From the NCBI GenBank assembly GCA_963205455.1, contig CAUJJL010000205.1, positions 31,041-95,040 of the forward strand: 64,000 nt of DNA, written 5' to 3'. The first letter of the stretch is position 1; every line of letters begins with the position of its first letter. Shown piece after piece: positions 45,461-54,282 of this stretch. The notes under the pieces are model-generated. The model ran no database searches, was not told the DNA's origin, and worked only from the letters and a program-made list of their open reading frames with translations. The position numbers and the translations under genes were made by a program. This DNA comes from Verrucomicrobiota bacterium (GTDB lineage Bacteria > Verrucomicrobiota > Verrucomicrobiia > Opitutales > Opitutaceae).

Positions 45461-46135
45461 TTACTTGAGTAAATCGGGTCGGACCTGACGTGTTTTTTCC
45501 ACCTGCCTCGCGTGCCGCCACTTTTCTATCTCGGCATGATTGCCCGAAAGGAGAACTTCGGGAACGGACATGCCTCGGAATTCAGCGGGACGCGTATACT
45601 GAGGAAAGTCGAGCAACTTGCGGGTGAACGATTCGTGCGTCAATGACTTTTCCTCCCCGAGAACTCCGGGAATCAGCCGAGCAACTGCGTCCACCACAAC
45701 TGCCGCCGCCAACGTGCCATTGGTGAGCACATAGTCACCGATCGAAATCTCCTCATCAACGACTCGGTCACGAATCCGCTGGTCGATTCCCTCATAGTGC
45801 CCACTGAGAAGGATGATGTGCCGTTCTTCCGCAAGGCGTTCTGCCATCATCTGATCGAACGGTTTACCATCGGGCGTAAGGTAGATCCGGTGCGATTCGG
45901 GGCGCACAAGCGCCTCCATGGCGGCAAAGACAGGCTCCGGTTTAAGCACCATCCCCGCGCCTCCACCAAACGGACGGTCGTCCGCGGTCCGATGCCGATC
46001 TGTCGTCCATTGCCGCAAATCATGCACACCGACCTGGATCAACTTCCGCTCAATCGCCTTCCCCAGAATGCTTTCGGAAAGGAATCCATCGAGCATCCGC
46101 GGAAACAGGGTGAGGATGTCAATTGCGAGTGACAT
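45461..46135 (-). CDS. trmD: tRNA (guanine-N1)-methyltransferase TrmD
   Basis: A 224-residue SPOUT methyltransferase that makes m1G37 and prevents frameshifting. The start [51 protein letters not shown] and the trefoil-knot region [17 protein letters not shown] are diagnostic. It lies between rpsP and rplS on the same strand. The rimM gene that usually sits between rpsP and trmD is missing; in its place is a 132-bp gap with a terminator-like hairpin. Confidence 0.96.
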   Translation of the reverse strand: MSLAIDILTLFPRMLDGFLSESILGKAIERKLIQVGVHDLRQWTTDRHRTADDRPFGGGAGMVLKPEPVFAAMEALVRPESHRIYLTPDGKPFDQMMAERLAEERHIILLSGHYEGIDQRIRDRVVDEEISIGDYVLTNGTLAAAVVVDAVARLIPGVLGEEKSLTHESFTRKLLDFPQYTRPAEFRGMSVPEVLLSGNHAEIEKWRHARQVEKTRQVRPDLLK

Positions 46136-46192
46136 TCTGGATCAGGAAACGGTCGGCGGAATACGCTTCCTGAAAGCTCAATGCTTGCCGAC

Positions 46193-46218
46193 AAAAAAGC
46201 CCCGGCGAACGAGGCTTT
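46193..46218 (-). terminator. Terminator-like hairpin between rpsP and trmD
   Basis: On the minus strand AAAGCCTCG-TTCGC-CGGGGCTTT is a 9-bp stem with one G-U pair (46210-46218 with 46196-46204), and the T tract runs to 46193. It lies ~50 bp past the rpsP stop and ~58 bp before the trmD start. It should reduce or regulate read-through, so rpsP may be expressed in excess of trmD-rplS. Confidence 0.75.
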
Positions 46219-46267
46219 GCCAGACAGGATTACATTGCGGCCGGTCAACCAGCCAGAGTACCCCGAC

Positions 46268-46531
46268 TCAGGAAGCCGCAGTTGCAGCTGCCTTGCGGGC
46301 CTTCTTTACGAGGGAATGCACCGTGTCGGAGGCTTTGGCTCCCTTGCTGACCCAGTAGTCAACGCGATCGACCTTGAGCGTCAGCGCATCCGCTCCCTTT
46401 GAACGGGGTGAATAGGTCCCGAGCATTTCGATGGCAGCGCCATCGCGACGGGAACGGGCCTCGGCTACCACAACGTGGTAGATGGGCTTATGAGTGGCCC
46501 CGATACGGGACAGGCGGATACTGAGTGCCAT
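46268..46531 (-). CDS. rpsP: 30S ribosomal protein S16
   Basis: An 87-residue protein. ATG 46531 (MALSIRLSRIGATHKPIYHVVVAEAR) matches the S16 start; the open frame to 46579 adds unrelated residues. IEMLGTYSPRSK and VDRVDYWVSKGAKASDTV are the usual middle motifs, and the tail is Lys/Ala-rich. It is the first gene of the minus-strand cluster and is divergent from ychF with 101 bp between. Confidence 0.97.
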   Translation of the reverse strand: MALSIRLSRIGATHKPIYHVVVAEARSRRDGAAIEMLGTYSPRSKGADALTLKVDRVDYWVSKGAKASDTVHSLVKKARKAAATAAS

Positions 46532-46632
46532 GATGCTAGAGATTAACCGATGATTTGCTTGAAAAGCCGACAAGTGCACGGTCCGACAAATGGCTTGTCA
46601 AGCACTGAGTCCCATCGCTGTGTTCTGCCTTT

Positions 46633-47736
46633 ATGCTCAAAGCCGGAATCGTCGGACTCCCCAATGTGGGCAAGTCCACCCTCTTCAATGCCCTGACCCG
46701 CTCCCGCAAGGCGGAGGCGGCGAATTACCCGTTCTGCACGATCGACCCGAATGTCGGGGTGGTGACCGTACCGGACGATCGTCTCGCCGCCCTGCAGAAG
46801 ATCGCCAAAACCAACGTGATCATTCCAGCGGCTATCGAGTTTGTCGACATCGCAGGGCTGGTCGCAGGCGCAAGCAAGGGAGAGGGACTGGGCAACCAGT
46901 TTCTCGCCAATATCCGCGAGACAGACGCAATCGTGCACGTCGTGCGCTGTTTTGAGGATCCCGACGTCATCCATACCATGGGAACCGTCGACCCGGTACG
47001 CGACATCGAGGTGATCACAACGGAATTGATTCTCGCGGACCTCGACGCTGTCACCAAACGCATCGAGAAATCCCAGAAGAAGGCGAAGAGCGGCGACAAG
47101 GAGGCCCAGGCGGAAATTCAACTTCTCGAGCGCCTGAGCCCGCATCTCAACGCCAACAAGCCGGCCAACATCCTCCCGGCCAATGAAGAGGAAAAGAAGC
47201 TCCTCCAGCTCTTCCAGCTTCTGAGCGCCAAACCTGTCCTCTACGCCTGCAATGTCGCTGAGGCGGAGTTGGCGACAGCGGAGGACAACCCTTTTGTGAA
47301 ACAGGTGGCTGAGTTCGTACGCGCACACCATGACGCGGCCTACGTGCCGATCAGCGCCCGAATTGAAGCGGAATTGATCGATCTCGCACCGGACGAGGCA
47401 AAGGAATTCCTCAAGGATCTTGGGGTACAGGACTCAGGTGTCTCCCAGTTGATCCGCGGTACCTACGCCCTGCTCGGTCTCCAGACCTACTTCACCGCCG
47501 GTGAAAAGGAAGTCCGCGCCTGGACCATCAAGAAGGGCTGGAAGGCACCTCAGGCGGCTGGGGTGATTCACACCGATTTTGAAAAGGGCTTCATCAAGGC
47601 CGAAGTCGTGGCTTATGATGACCTCGTCCGCCTCGGCAGCACGGCCGCTGCCCGCGAAAACGGAAAGTACCGGCTCGAAGGCAAGGACTACGTCTTTGCC
47701 GATGGCGACGTCGCTCTTTTCCGGTTCAACAACTGA
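46633..47736 (+). CDS. ychF: Redox-regulated ATPase YchF (OLA1 family)
   Basis: A 367-residue Obg-related P-loop NTPase that binds ribosomes and prefers ATP. G1 is GLPNVGKST at residues 8-16, G3 is [20 protein letters not shown], and the G4 position reads NVAE, the YchF variant that replaces NKxD and accounts for ATP specificity. The C-terminal TGS-like domain ends [18 protein letters not shown] then [17 protein letters not shown]. Length and order are typical. A bulged GC-rich hairpin without a T tract follows the stop. Confidence 0.97.
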   Translation: MLKAGIVGLPNVGKSTLFNALTRSRKAEAANYPFCTIDPNVGVVTVPDDRLAALQKIAKTNVIIPAAIEFVDIAGLVAGASKGEGLGNQFLANIRETDAIVHVVRCFEDPDVIHTMGTVDPVRDIEVITTELILADLDAVTKRIEKSQKKAKSGDKEAQAEIQLLERLSPHLNANKPANILPANEEEKKLLQLFQLLSAKPVLYACNVAEAELATAEDNPFVKQVAEFVRAHHDAAYVPISARIEAELIDLAPDEAKEFLKDLGVQDSGVSQLIRGTYALLGLQTYFTAGEKEVRAWTIKKGWKAPQAAGVIHTDFEKGFIKAEVVAYDDLVRLGSTAAARENGKYRLEGKDYVFADGDVALFRFNN

Positions 47737-47774
47737 TCAGCGAAGGCCCGAGGGTTCGGCTCCCCGCGGGCTTC

Positions 47775-48869
47775 CTAGAACCTATTGATCGCGGTGATCA
47801 CAGCGTCGACTTGGGCATCCGTCAGTTCTGGAAAGATCGGAAGGCTGAGGCAGGTGGCGGCCGCCTTCTCTGCCACGGGCAGGCTCCCTGATTTCATGTT
47901 CAGGTGTGCATAGCAGGGCTGCTGGTGCAGGCACTTGGGATAAATCAGATCCGTCCCTATCTCATGCTTCGCCAGATGTTCCCGAAGCGCATCGCGGCGG
48001 GGATGGCGCAGGGTGAATTGGTGAAAGACGCACTCCCCATACTCGACCGAAGCCGGCAGGATTGTATCTGAAAGCCTGATACCGCTGGTGTAGCGCGCCG
48101 CGATCTCCCTGCGCCGAGCCGTCCATCGCGCAAGGTGGGGAAGTTTCACGCTCAGCGCAGCTCCCTGAAAACCGTCCATCCGGAAATTGAATCCCACGAA
48201 ATCGTGATGGTAGCGCCGCAGCGAGCCGTGTACGCGCAGCGCGCGGGCATGTTCAAACACATCCTCGCGGCGCGATACAAACGCTCCCCCTTCTCCACAC
48301 GCACCCAGGTTCTTTGTCGGATAGAAACTGAAGGTCCCGCAGTCTCCCAAGATTCCGACAGGCGTGCCCCGGTACCGCGCACCGACCGCCTGCGCACAAT
48401 CCTCGACAACAAAGAGCGAATGTCTCCGCGCGATCTCAAGGATCGGCGTCATGGCGGCGGGCTGCCCGAACAGGTGCACGACAATGATCGCCTTCGTCCG
48501 CGGGGTGATCGCCGCCTCGATCCGGGCGGGATCAATGTTGAACGTCGCGGAATCGATGTCGACGAACACCGGGGTTGCGCCGACATAGCTGACGCCCCAC
48601 GCGCTCGACGCGAAAGTGAAGGGCGTGGTGATCACCTCGTCGCCCACACCCACTCCCGCGCAGACCACTGAAGCATGCAGCGGCGACGTGCCGCTGTTCA
48701 TGCCCAGCGCGCGTTTGTAGCCCAAAGTCTCGCAGAACGCGGCTTCAAATCCCTCGACATCCTTTCCGAGGCAAAATCGGTTGCCGTCATAGGCAGACGC
48801 GATCGCCGCAAGGATTTCGGCGCGGAGTTCCCGGTGCTGGAGCGAGAGATCGAGAAAGGGGACTTTCAT
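47775..48869 (-). CDS. DegT/DnrJ/EryC1/StrS-family sugar aminotransferase
   Basis: A 364-residue PLP enzyme. The start MKVPFLDLSLQHRELRAEI, GMNSGTSPLHASVVCAGVG, TPFTFASSAWGVSYVGATPVFVDID, EDCAQAVGARY and the PLP-lysine block SFYPTKNLGACGEGG are diagnostic of this family, which aminates nucleotide-activated keto-sugars for O-antigen, glycoprotein or antibiotic sugars. No other sugar-nucleotide genes are adjacent, so the product is unknown. The start is 25 bp from the stop of the cobA-hemD gene on the same strand, hinting at co-transcription with the heme genes. Confidence 0.93.
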   Translation of the reverse strand: MKVPFLDLSLQHRELRAEILAAIASAYDGNRFCLGKDVEGFEAAFCETLGYKRALGMNSGTSPLHASVVCAGVGVGDEVITTPFTFASSAWGVSYVGATPVFVDIDSATFNIDPARIEAAITPRTKAIIVVHLFGQPAAMTPILEIARRHSLFVVEDCAQAVGARYRGTPVGILGDCGTFSFYPTKNLGACGEGGAFVSRREDVFEHARALRVHGSLRRYHHDFVGFNFRMDGFQGAALSVKLPHLARWTARRREIAARYTSGIRLSDTILPASVEYGECVFHQFTLRHPRRDALREHLAKHEIGTDLIYPKCLHQQPCYAHLNMKSGSLPVAEKAAATCLSLPIFPELTDAQVDAVITAINRF

Positions 48870-48894
48870 GCGTAGATTTGCCGGAACATTGGGG

Positions 48895-50430
48895 TCACTT
48901 CTTTCGTGGTTCCAGTTTCTTCACCAGTGCCTCCACAAGCGAGGAAAGCCCGGGTTTTTCGGCTTCAAAGTCAACCGGAACTCCGCGCGCCTTCATCGTC
49001 GCTGAGGTGAGCGGTCCAATGCTTCCAGCCAGCGGACGACGTGCGTCCTTCTCCAGTCGAAGCGCGGCAGCCTGGGCGACGAACGAATCCACCGCGCTGC
49101 TGCTCGCGAAAAGTATGGCATCCGCACCCTGTGAGCGAAACACCTCGGCGCGCGGGTCGTCCGCCAGATTGGTCTTGGTTGTTCGATAGACAGGCAGGGT
49201 ATCAACGATTCCACGCGCCTCCTCCAATTTCCTCACAAGGACATCCCGGTTGAGGTTGCCCGTGACCACGAGAATCTTCGCACTGTCCAGGCTGCCCGTG
49301 GCAATCAATGCATCCGCAAGAGCCTCACCCGTCGCCGTGTCAGGCTGACATTCCACCCTGAGGAAACGCTCCTTCACGGCACGCGCCGTCCCCTCTCCGA
49401 CACAGGCAATGCGCATGAGACCGAGGCTTCGAATGTCGTCGAAGACCCTGTGAAACTCCTCAAAGAAGAACCTGACGCCGTTGGGACTCGAGAAAACGAG
49501 CCAGTCATACGACCCAAGCTCCGGGAACACCTCCGCCAATCGCTCGTTCGACACGTCCTTCACGACGTCGATGAGCGGCAGTTCCAGAACCTCCGCACCG
49601 AGTTCTTCCAATTGCCCCCGCAGTTCGCTCGTCTGCGCCCTCGTGCGTGTGATCGCGACGCGTCGGCCAAACAGCGGAAGCTTCTCGAACCACCCCATAT
49701 GGTCGCGTTCACGCACAACCTCGCCGACAAATATGATCGCCGGAGCACCCAACTGCGCCTCTGCGACCCTCTGCGCGAGATTCTCAAGCGTGCCTGTCAC
49801 CGTCCGCTGCCGCCCGAGCGAGGCCCATTGCACCACCGCTGCTGGCGTCTTGGGAGACATTCCCCCAGCAATCAACCGCGAGATGATTTCCGTGAGGTGC
49901 CCCATGCCCATGTAGATCGCGAGCGTCGTGTTGGGGATCTGGGCAAATCGTGCCCAATCGGTTTGAAGCGTGTGTTTCGTCGGATCCTCGTGTCCCGTGA
50001 GGAAGATGAGCGACGAACTCGTGTTGCGCTGCGTCAACGGAATGCCGGCATAGGCCCCCGCCGCCAGCGCCGCTGTTACGCCGGGAACAACCTCGAACGG
50101 AATGCCATCATCTCTCAAGCGCCGCACCTCCTCGCCTCCCCGTCCATAGACAAAGGGATCCCCGCCCTTGAGTCGCACGACCGTTGCACCGGCCTTGGCG
50201 TGCTTCACGAGAAGCGCTTCAATCTCCTCCTGCGGGAGCGCATGAATCCGCGCCTTCTTTCCAACATAGATCTTTTGCGCATCCGGGCGACACCAGAGGA
50301 GCAGATCGGGATGAACGAGGTAATCGTACACCAAAACGTCCGCACATTCGATCAGTTCTCGCGCGCGGAATGTGACAAGTCCGGGATCCCCCGGACCGGC
50401 GCCAACCAAATAGACCTTACCGAGTGGCAT
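48895..50430 (-). CDS. Fused uroporphyrinogen-III C-methyltransferase / uroporphyrinogen-III synthase (CobA-HemD)
   Basis: A 511-residue bifunctional protein. Residues 1-~245 are the SAM-dependent methyltransferase (KVYLVGAGPGDPGLVTFRA at the start, VVRLKGGDPFVYGRGGEE, GVTAALAAGAYAGIPLTQR, then TLAIYMGMGHL). Residues ~258-511 are the HemD fold (VAITRTRAQTSELRGQLEE, DWLVFSSPNGVRFFFEE, GPLTSATMKARGVPVDFEA). HemD closes hydroxymethylbilane to uroporphyrinogen III and CobA methylates it toward siroheme or cobalamin, so the fusion joins consecutive steps. hemC lies 15 bp upstream. I chose ATG 50430 over a TTG 15 bases upstream. Confidence 0.94.
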   Translation of the reverse strand: MPLGKVYLVGAGPGDPGLVTFRARELIECADVLVYDYLVHPDLLLWCRPDAQKIYVGKKARIHALPQEEIEALLVKHAKAGATVVRLKGGDPFVYGRGGEEVRRLRDDGIPFEVVPGVTAALAAGAYAGIPLTQRNTSSSLIFLTGHEDPTKHTLQTDWARFAQIPNTTLAIYMGMGHLTEIISRLIAGGMSPKTPAAVVQWASLGRQRTVTGTLENLAQRVAEAQLGAPAIIFVGEVVRERDHMGWFEKLPLFGRRVAITRTRAQTSELRGQLEELGAEVLELPLIDVVKDVSNERLAEVFPELGSYDWLVFSSPNGVRFFFEEFHRVFDDIRSLGLMRIACVGEGTARAVKERFLRVECQPDTATGEALADALIATGSLDSAKILVVTGNLNRDVLVRKLEEARGIVDTLPVYRTTKTNLADDPRAEVFRSQGADAILFASSSAVDSFVAQAAALRLEKDARRPLAGSIGPLTSATMKARGVPVDFEAEKPGLSSLVEALVKKLEPRKK

Positions 50431-50445
50431 CGTCAGAATGGGCAA

Positions 50446-51312
50446 CTAGATACTCGGAGAGTGAACTCCGATCCTGCGCAGCCAGTCACGCGCAAACACG
50501 GCAGGGTCGTCGAAATCCTCCGGTCGCAAATCCGCCTCGTGAATCCCCACCTGCTCATGAAAAAAGTGGAGGCGTTTGCTCGTCGCGTGGACCGCGACGG
50601 CAGTGTGGCATCCGGCGCCCAGCTCGCGCTGGAATGCCCGCTCCAGATTGACCGTACGGGCGGTGGCGGCATCGAGCACGCCAGCCCATTTCCAACCTTC
50701 CCCGGCGCGGCACTGGATTGCAATCGCCGCCTGCCCAACGGCCGGCACCATGTTCGAAAGATCGAGAAACTGGAAAACGAGCCCCGGCCAGTTCCCAATT
50801 CCCAGACGCTTCAAACCAGCGGCTGCCAGCACGGTGGCATCGGCGGCACCCATTTCCGCAATCTTGCGCAGGCGGGTGTCCACATTTCCACGAATCTCGC
50901 AGAAATCCAATCCCGGATGGAGCTTCGCCAATTGCAACCTGCGCCTCGGACTGCCCGTGGCCACGCTGCGCGGCGCTGAAACGCCTTCACGCAGCACCAG
51001 GACATCACGTGCGTCCTCACGCGGGAGATAGCCGGCAATCTCCAGGCCCGCAGCCATTTCTCCAGGCAGATCCTTCGTGCTATGAACGGCGATATCAGCC
51101 TCCCCCCGGAGCAGCGCCTGCTCGAGTTCTGCCGTGAACAGCCCCTTGCCTCCTTGTTTTTCAAGCGACCATTCAGCCTGCCTGTCACCGGTTGTCTGGA
51201 TCTTCCTGAGCTCCGCCTCGACGCCAAACGCCGTGCGCAGGCAGTCGGCCACCTGCGAGGCCTGAGCAAGCGCAAGCGGACTCTTCCGTGTGGCTATGAT
51301 CGGGCGGTTCAC
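50446..51312 (-). CDS. hemC: Porphobilinogen deaminase (hydroxymethylbilane synthase)
   Basis: A 288-residue enzyme that joins four porphobilinogens to hydroxymethylbilane. The start is GTG 51312 (reading NRPIIATRKSPLALAQA after the initiator). QTTGDRQ, GLFTAELEQALLRGEADIAVHSTKDLP, ATGSPRRRLQL and the cofactor site LGAGCHTAVAVH with Cys235 (dipyrromethane attachment) are in place. It is 15 bp before the cobA-hemD fusion on the same strand and provides its substrate. Confidence 0.95.
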   Translation of the reverse strand: MNRPIIATRKSPLALAQASQVADCLRTAFGVEAELRKIQTTGDRQAEWSLEKQGGKGLFTAELEQALLRGEADIAVHSTKDLPGEMAAGLEIAGYLPREDARDVLVLREGVSAPRSVATGSPRRRLQLAKLHPGLDFCEIRGNVDTRLRKIAEMGAADATVLAAAGLKRLGIGNWPGLVFQFLDLSNMVPAVGQAAIAIQCRAGEGWKWAGVLDAATARTVNLERAFQRELGAGCHTAVAVHATSKRLHFFHEQVGIHEADLRPEDFDDPAVFARDWLRRIGVHSPSI

Positions 51313-51405
51313 GACGAGGCAGGTGAACGGACGCTGATGGGAAGGAAGGCTCCTTGATCAACGGAAGCGCCGCCGATCAAAGAGTCGCAAACATCACGGG
51401 CGCGA

Positions 51406-52431
51406 TCAGTAGGATGCCTGAACGCCTTTCAGGTTCTTCTTAGACATCCAAGGCATCATCCCGCGCAGGTAGATGCCCGTCTTCTCTATGGAGTGTTTTT
51501 CACCAGCCTTGAGCAGCTTGTTGTAGTTCTTCAGTCCACCCTTGTATTCCTTCACCCATTCCTTGGTGAACTTGCCCGATTGAATCTCCTTTAGGATCTT
51601 CCTCATCTCGGTCTTGGTCTTCGCGCCAACGATGCGCGGGCCCCGCGTGATGTCGCCATACTTGGCGGTTTCCGAGACGGAGAAACGCATGCCCGCGATG
51701 CCGCTTTCATACATCAAGTCGCAGATCAACTTGAGTTCGTGCAGGCATTCAAAATAGGCCATTTCAGGCTGATAGCCCGCTTCGACCAGGGTTTCAAAAC
51801 CGGCCTGGACCAATGCGCTCGCACCACCGCACAGCACGGCCTGTTCGCCAAAGAGATCGGTTTCCGTCTCCTCCTTGAAGGTTGTTTGAAGCACGCCCGC
51901 GCGGGTCGAACCGATTCCCTTGGCCCAGGCGAGAGCAGTTTTTTTGCCTTTCTTCGATTTGTCCTGCGCAACAGCGATGAGCGCGGGCATGCCCTTTCCC
52001 TCGGTGTAAAGCCTGCGCACCATGTGGCCAGGGCCCTTCGGGGCAACCATGATGCAGTCGACGTCCTTCGGCAGCTTGATCAAACCGAAATGGATGCTCA
52101 ACCCGTGCGAGAAGAGCAGGGTCTTCCCCTTGGAAAGATTTGGCAGGATGTCCTTTTCATAGATGTCGGCCTGCTTCATGTCGGGAAGGCCAACCATGAT
52201 GACGTCGGCGCGACGAACCGCCTCAGCCGTGTCAACCACCTCAAATCCGTGCTGCTCTGCAACGGCCCGCGACTTCGAGCCGGGGTAAAGGCCGATGATG
52301 ACCTTGCAGCCTGAATCCTTGAGATTCAAGGCATGGGCATGGCCTTGGGACCCGTAGCCGAGAACGGCGAGGGTCTTGTTCTGGAAAACGCCGAGATCGG
52401 CATCCTTGTCAGTGTAGACTTTTGCGGGCAT
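51406..52431 (-). CDS. ilvC: Ketol-acid reductoisomerase
   Basis: A 341-residue class I KARI of valine/isoleucine synthesis. The NADPH-binding loop [36 protein letters not shown], and the metal-site block [16 protein letters not shown] followed by [21 protein letters not shown] are family landmarks. A Lys-rich loop ([13 protein letters not shown]) near residue 155 is a little longer than usual. ilvN lies 25 bp upstream on the same strand. Confidence 0.96.
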   Translation of the reverse strand: MPAKVYTDKDADLGVFQNKTLAVLGYGSQGHAHALNLKDSGCKVIIGLYPGSKSRAVAEQHGFEVVDTAEAVRRADVIMVGLPDMKQADIYEKDILPNLSKGKTLLFSHGLSIHFGLIKLPKDVDCIMVAPKGPGHMVRRLYTEGKGMPALIAVAQDKSKKGKKTALAWAKGIGSTRAGVLQTTFKEETETDLFGEQAVLCGGASALVQAGFETLVEAGYQPEMAYFECLHELKLICDLMYESGIAGMRFSVSETAKYGDITRGPRIVGAKTKTEMRKILKEIQSGKFTKEWVKEYKGGLKNYNKLLKAGEKHSIEKTGIYLRGMMPWMSKKNLKGVQASY

Positions 52432-52456
52432 GGTAAAAGGCTTGGAAATGGGCTGA

Positions 52457-52927
52457 TCAGCGCTTCAGCGCGAGTTGACCTGTGCGGGCGAGTTCGAGGA
52501 TTCCGAAGTCTTCGACGAGCTTGAGGAATGCCGCCGTCTTCGCGTCGTCGCCCGTGACTTCAACGATCACTGCATCCTGCGCCACATTGACGATCTTCGC
52601 CCGGAAGATGTCGCAGATCTGCATGATTTCCGAACGCACCTCCGAATCGGCCTTGATCTTCACAAGGACAAGTTCCCGGACAACGGCCTGGCCCTCCTTG
52701 AAGTTCACCACGTCGACCACGTTGATCAGCTTGCGCAACTGCTTTGTGACCATGTCGAGCGAGCCGTCGCCTCCCTTGATCACCACCGTGATGCGGGAAA
52801 GGGATGCGTCGTGGGTCGGGGCCACATTCAGCGAATCGATGTTGAAACCGCGCCCGGAGAACATTCCGGACACGCGGGCCAGCACTCCGAACTTGTTTTC
52901 GACGAGGACCGATATCGTATGTCTCAT
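52457..52927 (-). CDS. ilvN: Acetolactate synthase small (regulatory) subunit
   Basis: A 156-residue protein with an N-terminal ACT domain ([29 protein letters not shown] begins it; the valine-binding loop is [13 protein letters not shown]) and a C-terminal ACT-like half containing [17 protein letters not shown] and [18 protein letters not shown]. It confers valine feedback inhibition on the catalytic subunit. ilvB is not next to it; instead tRNA-Val lies 122 bp upstream, with a strong palindrome in between. Confidence 0.93.
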   Translation of the reverse strand: MRHTISVLVENKFGVLARVSGMFSGRGFNIDSLNVAPTHDASLSRITVVIKGGDGSLDMVTKQLRKLINVVDVVNFKEGQAVVRELVLVKIKADSEVRSEIMQICDIFRAKIVNVAQDAVIVEVTGDDAKTAAFLKLVEDFGILELARTGQLALKR

Positions 52928-52986
52928 GAGAAGGTTTGACTATGGAGATGGCGGCTGTGAGGCCGGGACGCTTCCGGCGTGACACC

Positions 52987-53014
52987 GCTCCCGGCACGGT
53001 ACCGCGCCGGGAGC
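52987..53014. repeat. 28-bp GC-rich inverted repeat between tRNA-Val and ilvN
   Basis: GCTCCCGGC (52987-52995) pairs with GCCGGGAGC (53006-53014); the 10-base centre holds a further CGGTACCG palindrome, giving near-perfect symmetry across 28 bases. There is no T tract on either side, so it is not a classical intrinsic terminator. In the ilvN 5' region it could be an RNA hairpin that ends or processes the tRNA transcript, or a leader structure. Confidence 0.6.
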
Positions 53015-53049
53015 CAGCCTCACGTGCCGCCGGGCAAAATCCGCGAGAC

Positions 53050-53126
53050 TGGTGGACGGCGAGGGACTCGAACCCCCGACACCCTCGGTGTAAGCGAGGT
53101 ACTCTAACCAACTGAGCTAGCCGTCC
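53050..53126 (-). tRNA. tRNA-Val (UAC)
   Basis: Minus-strand acceptor stem GGACGGC pairs with GCCGTCC, discriminator A, and CCA is encoded (53050-53052). The D arm starts TAGCTCAGTTGGTTAGAG, the anticodon stem is CCTCG/CGAGG with anticodon TAC (plus-strand 53090-53092), and the T arm carries GGTTCGAGTCC. The gene is on the same strand as ilvN-ilvC, 122 bp upstream. Confidence 0.97.
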
Positions 53127-53201
53127 AGACAGGAACGATCAGATAAGCCCGCAGGCGCGCTCGGAGGCAAGGGTTTATTCGGGATTGATGGCAGCCCGTG
53201 T

Positions 53202-54257
53202 CTATTGCGCCTCCGGTGAGACAAGCTCGCCAACCTCGCCCAGCACGCCATTCGAGGCCATCCATTCGGCATTTTGGATCGCGTTAAGGGCGGCCCCCTT
53301 CCAAAGATTGTCGCCACTGACCCAGAACGAAAGCCCGTTTTCCAACGCGGTGTCGATGCGCAGTCGACCAACCCCACACCGCACTTTCTCTGCAAAATCC
53401 AGCGGTGTCGGATACTTCGAGGCGGAAGGTTCGTCGATCAATTGCGCACCCGGAAACTCAGCAATGGCTGCCTTGGCCTTTTCCAGATTCACAGGACGTT
53501 CGAACTCGGCGCTCACCGAAATGGAATGAGCTCGAACTACAGGCACTCGCACACAGGTCGCAGATACCTTCAGGTGCGGGAGCTTCATGATCTTTCGGCT
53601 TTCCTGCGCCATCTTGGTCTCCTCCCCCGTATATCCGTCGGCCCCGAACGAATCGACCTGCGGTATGCAGTTGAATGCAATTTGATGGGGATACACCTTT
53701 CGTTGCAGCGGCTTGCCGGTCACATGCGCCTTGACCTGCGCCTCCAGTTCCTGAACGGCCTCCGCACCGGTTCCGGACACCGATTGGAAGGTGGAAACAA
53801 TGATGCGTTTTACGCCGAAGGCCTGGTGCAAAGGCCAAAGCCCCATCAGCATCACCGCCGTCGAGCAATTGGGGTTGGCAATGATTCCCGCATGACGTCG
53901 CAGCTCCGAGGGATTGATTTCCGGAATCACCAGGGGAACCGTGGGATCCATCCGCAACGCCGAACTCTTGTCGATGACAATGCAACCCGCCATCACGGCA
54001 TCAGACGCGAGCGCGCGAGTGACAGATCCCCCAGCAGCAAAGAACACAAGATCCAGTCCCGCGAACCCACCCAACTTGGCTTCTTCCACGGGATATTTGC
54101 CACCGCGGATCTCCACCACCTTGCCCGCAGAACGCGCCGATGCAAAAAGCCGCAGCGAGCTCATTGGGAAATTCCGTTCGTGCAAGAGCCGTACAAGCTC
54201 TTGACCGACCGCGCCAGTGGCGCCGACGATACCGATAGCGTAACGATTTTGATTCAC
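53202..54257 (-). CDS. asd: Aspartate-semialdehyde dehydrogenase
   Basis: A 351-residue NADP enzyme reducing aspartyl phosphate for lysine/diaminopimelate, threonine and methionine synthesis. GTG 54257 has AGGAG 8 bases upstream and gives NQNRYAIGIVGATGAVGQELVRLL after the initiator. NPNCSTAVMLMGL holds the catalytic Cys131, and PVVRAHSISVSAEFERPV is typical of the C-terminal domain. It is divergent from the L,D-transpeptidase gene with only about 25 bp between. Confidence 0.93.
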   Translation of the reverse strand: MNQNRYAIGIVGATGAVGQELVRLLHERNFPMSSLRLFASARSAGKVVEIRGGKYPVEEAKLGGFAGLDLVFFAAGGSVTRALASDAVMAGCIVIDKSSALRMDPTVPLVIPEINPSELRRHAGIIANPNCSTAVMLMGLWPLHQAFGVKRIIVSTFQSVSGTGAEAVQELEAQVKAHVTGKPLQRKVYPHQIAFNCIPQVDSFGADGYTGEETKMAQESRKIMKLPHLKVSATCVRVPVVRAHSISVSAEFERPVNLEKAKAAIAEFPGAQLIDEPSASKYPTPLDFAEKVRCGVGRLRIDTALENGLSFWVSGDNLWKGAALNAIQNAEWMASNGVLGEVGELVSPEAQ

Positions 54258-54282
54258 GATGGAGTCTCCTGTTGAACGGATA

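Noticed and set aside
46543..47331. 262-codon minus-strand frame opposite ychF
   Set aside because: Lies antisense to a highly conserved gene and overlaps the rpsP promoter region; no recognised domain.
47737..47774. Terminator after ychF
   Set aside because: The stem GAAGGCCCG/CGGGCTTC has a bulge and lacks a T tract on the plus strand; too weak to call.
49450..50979. 509-codon plus-strand frame opposite cobA-hemD and hemC
   Set aside because: The minus strand carries two clear enzymes with complete motifs; the plus frame is Arg/His/Pro-rich without any motif.
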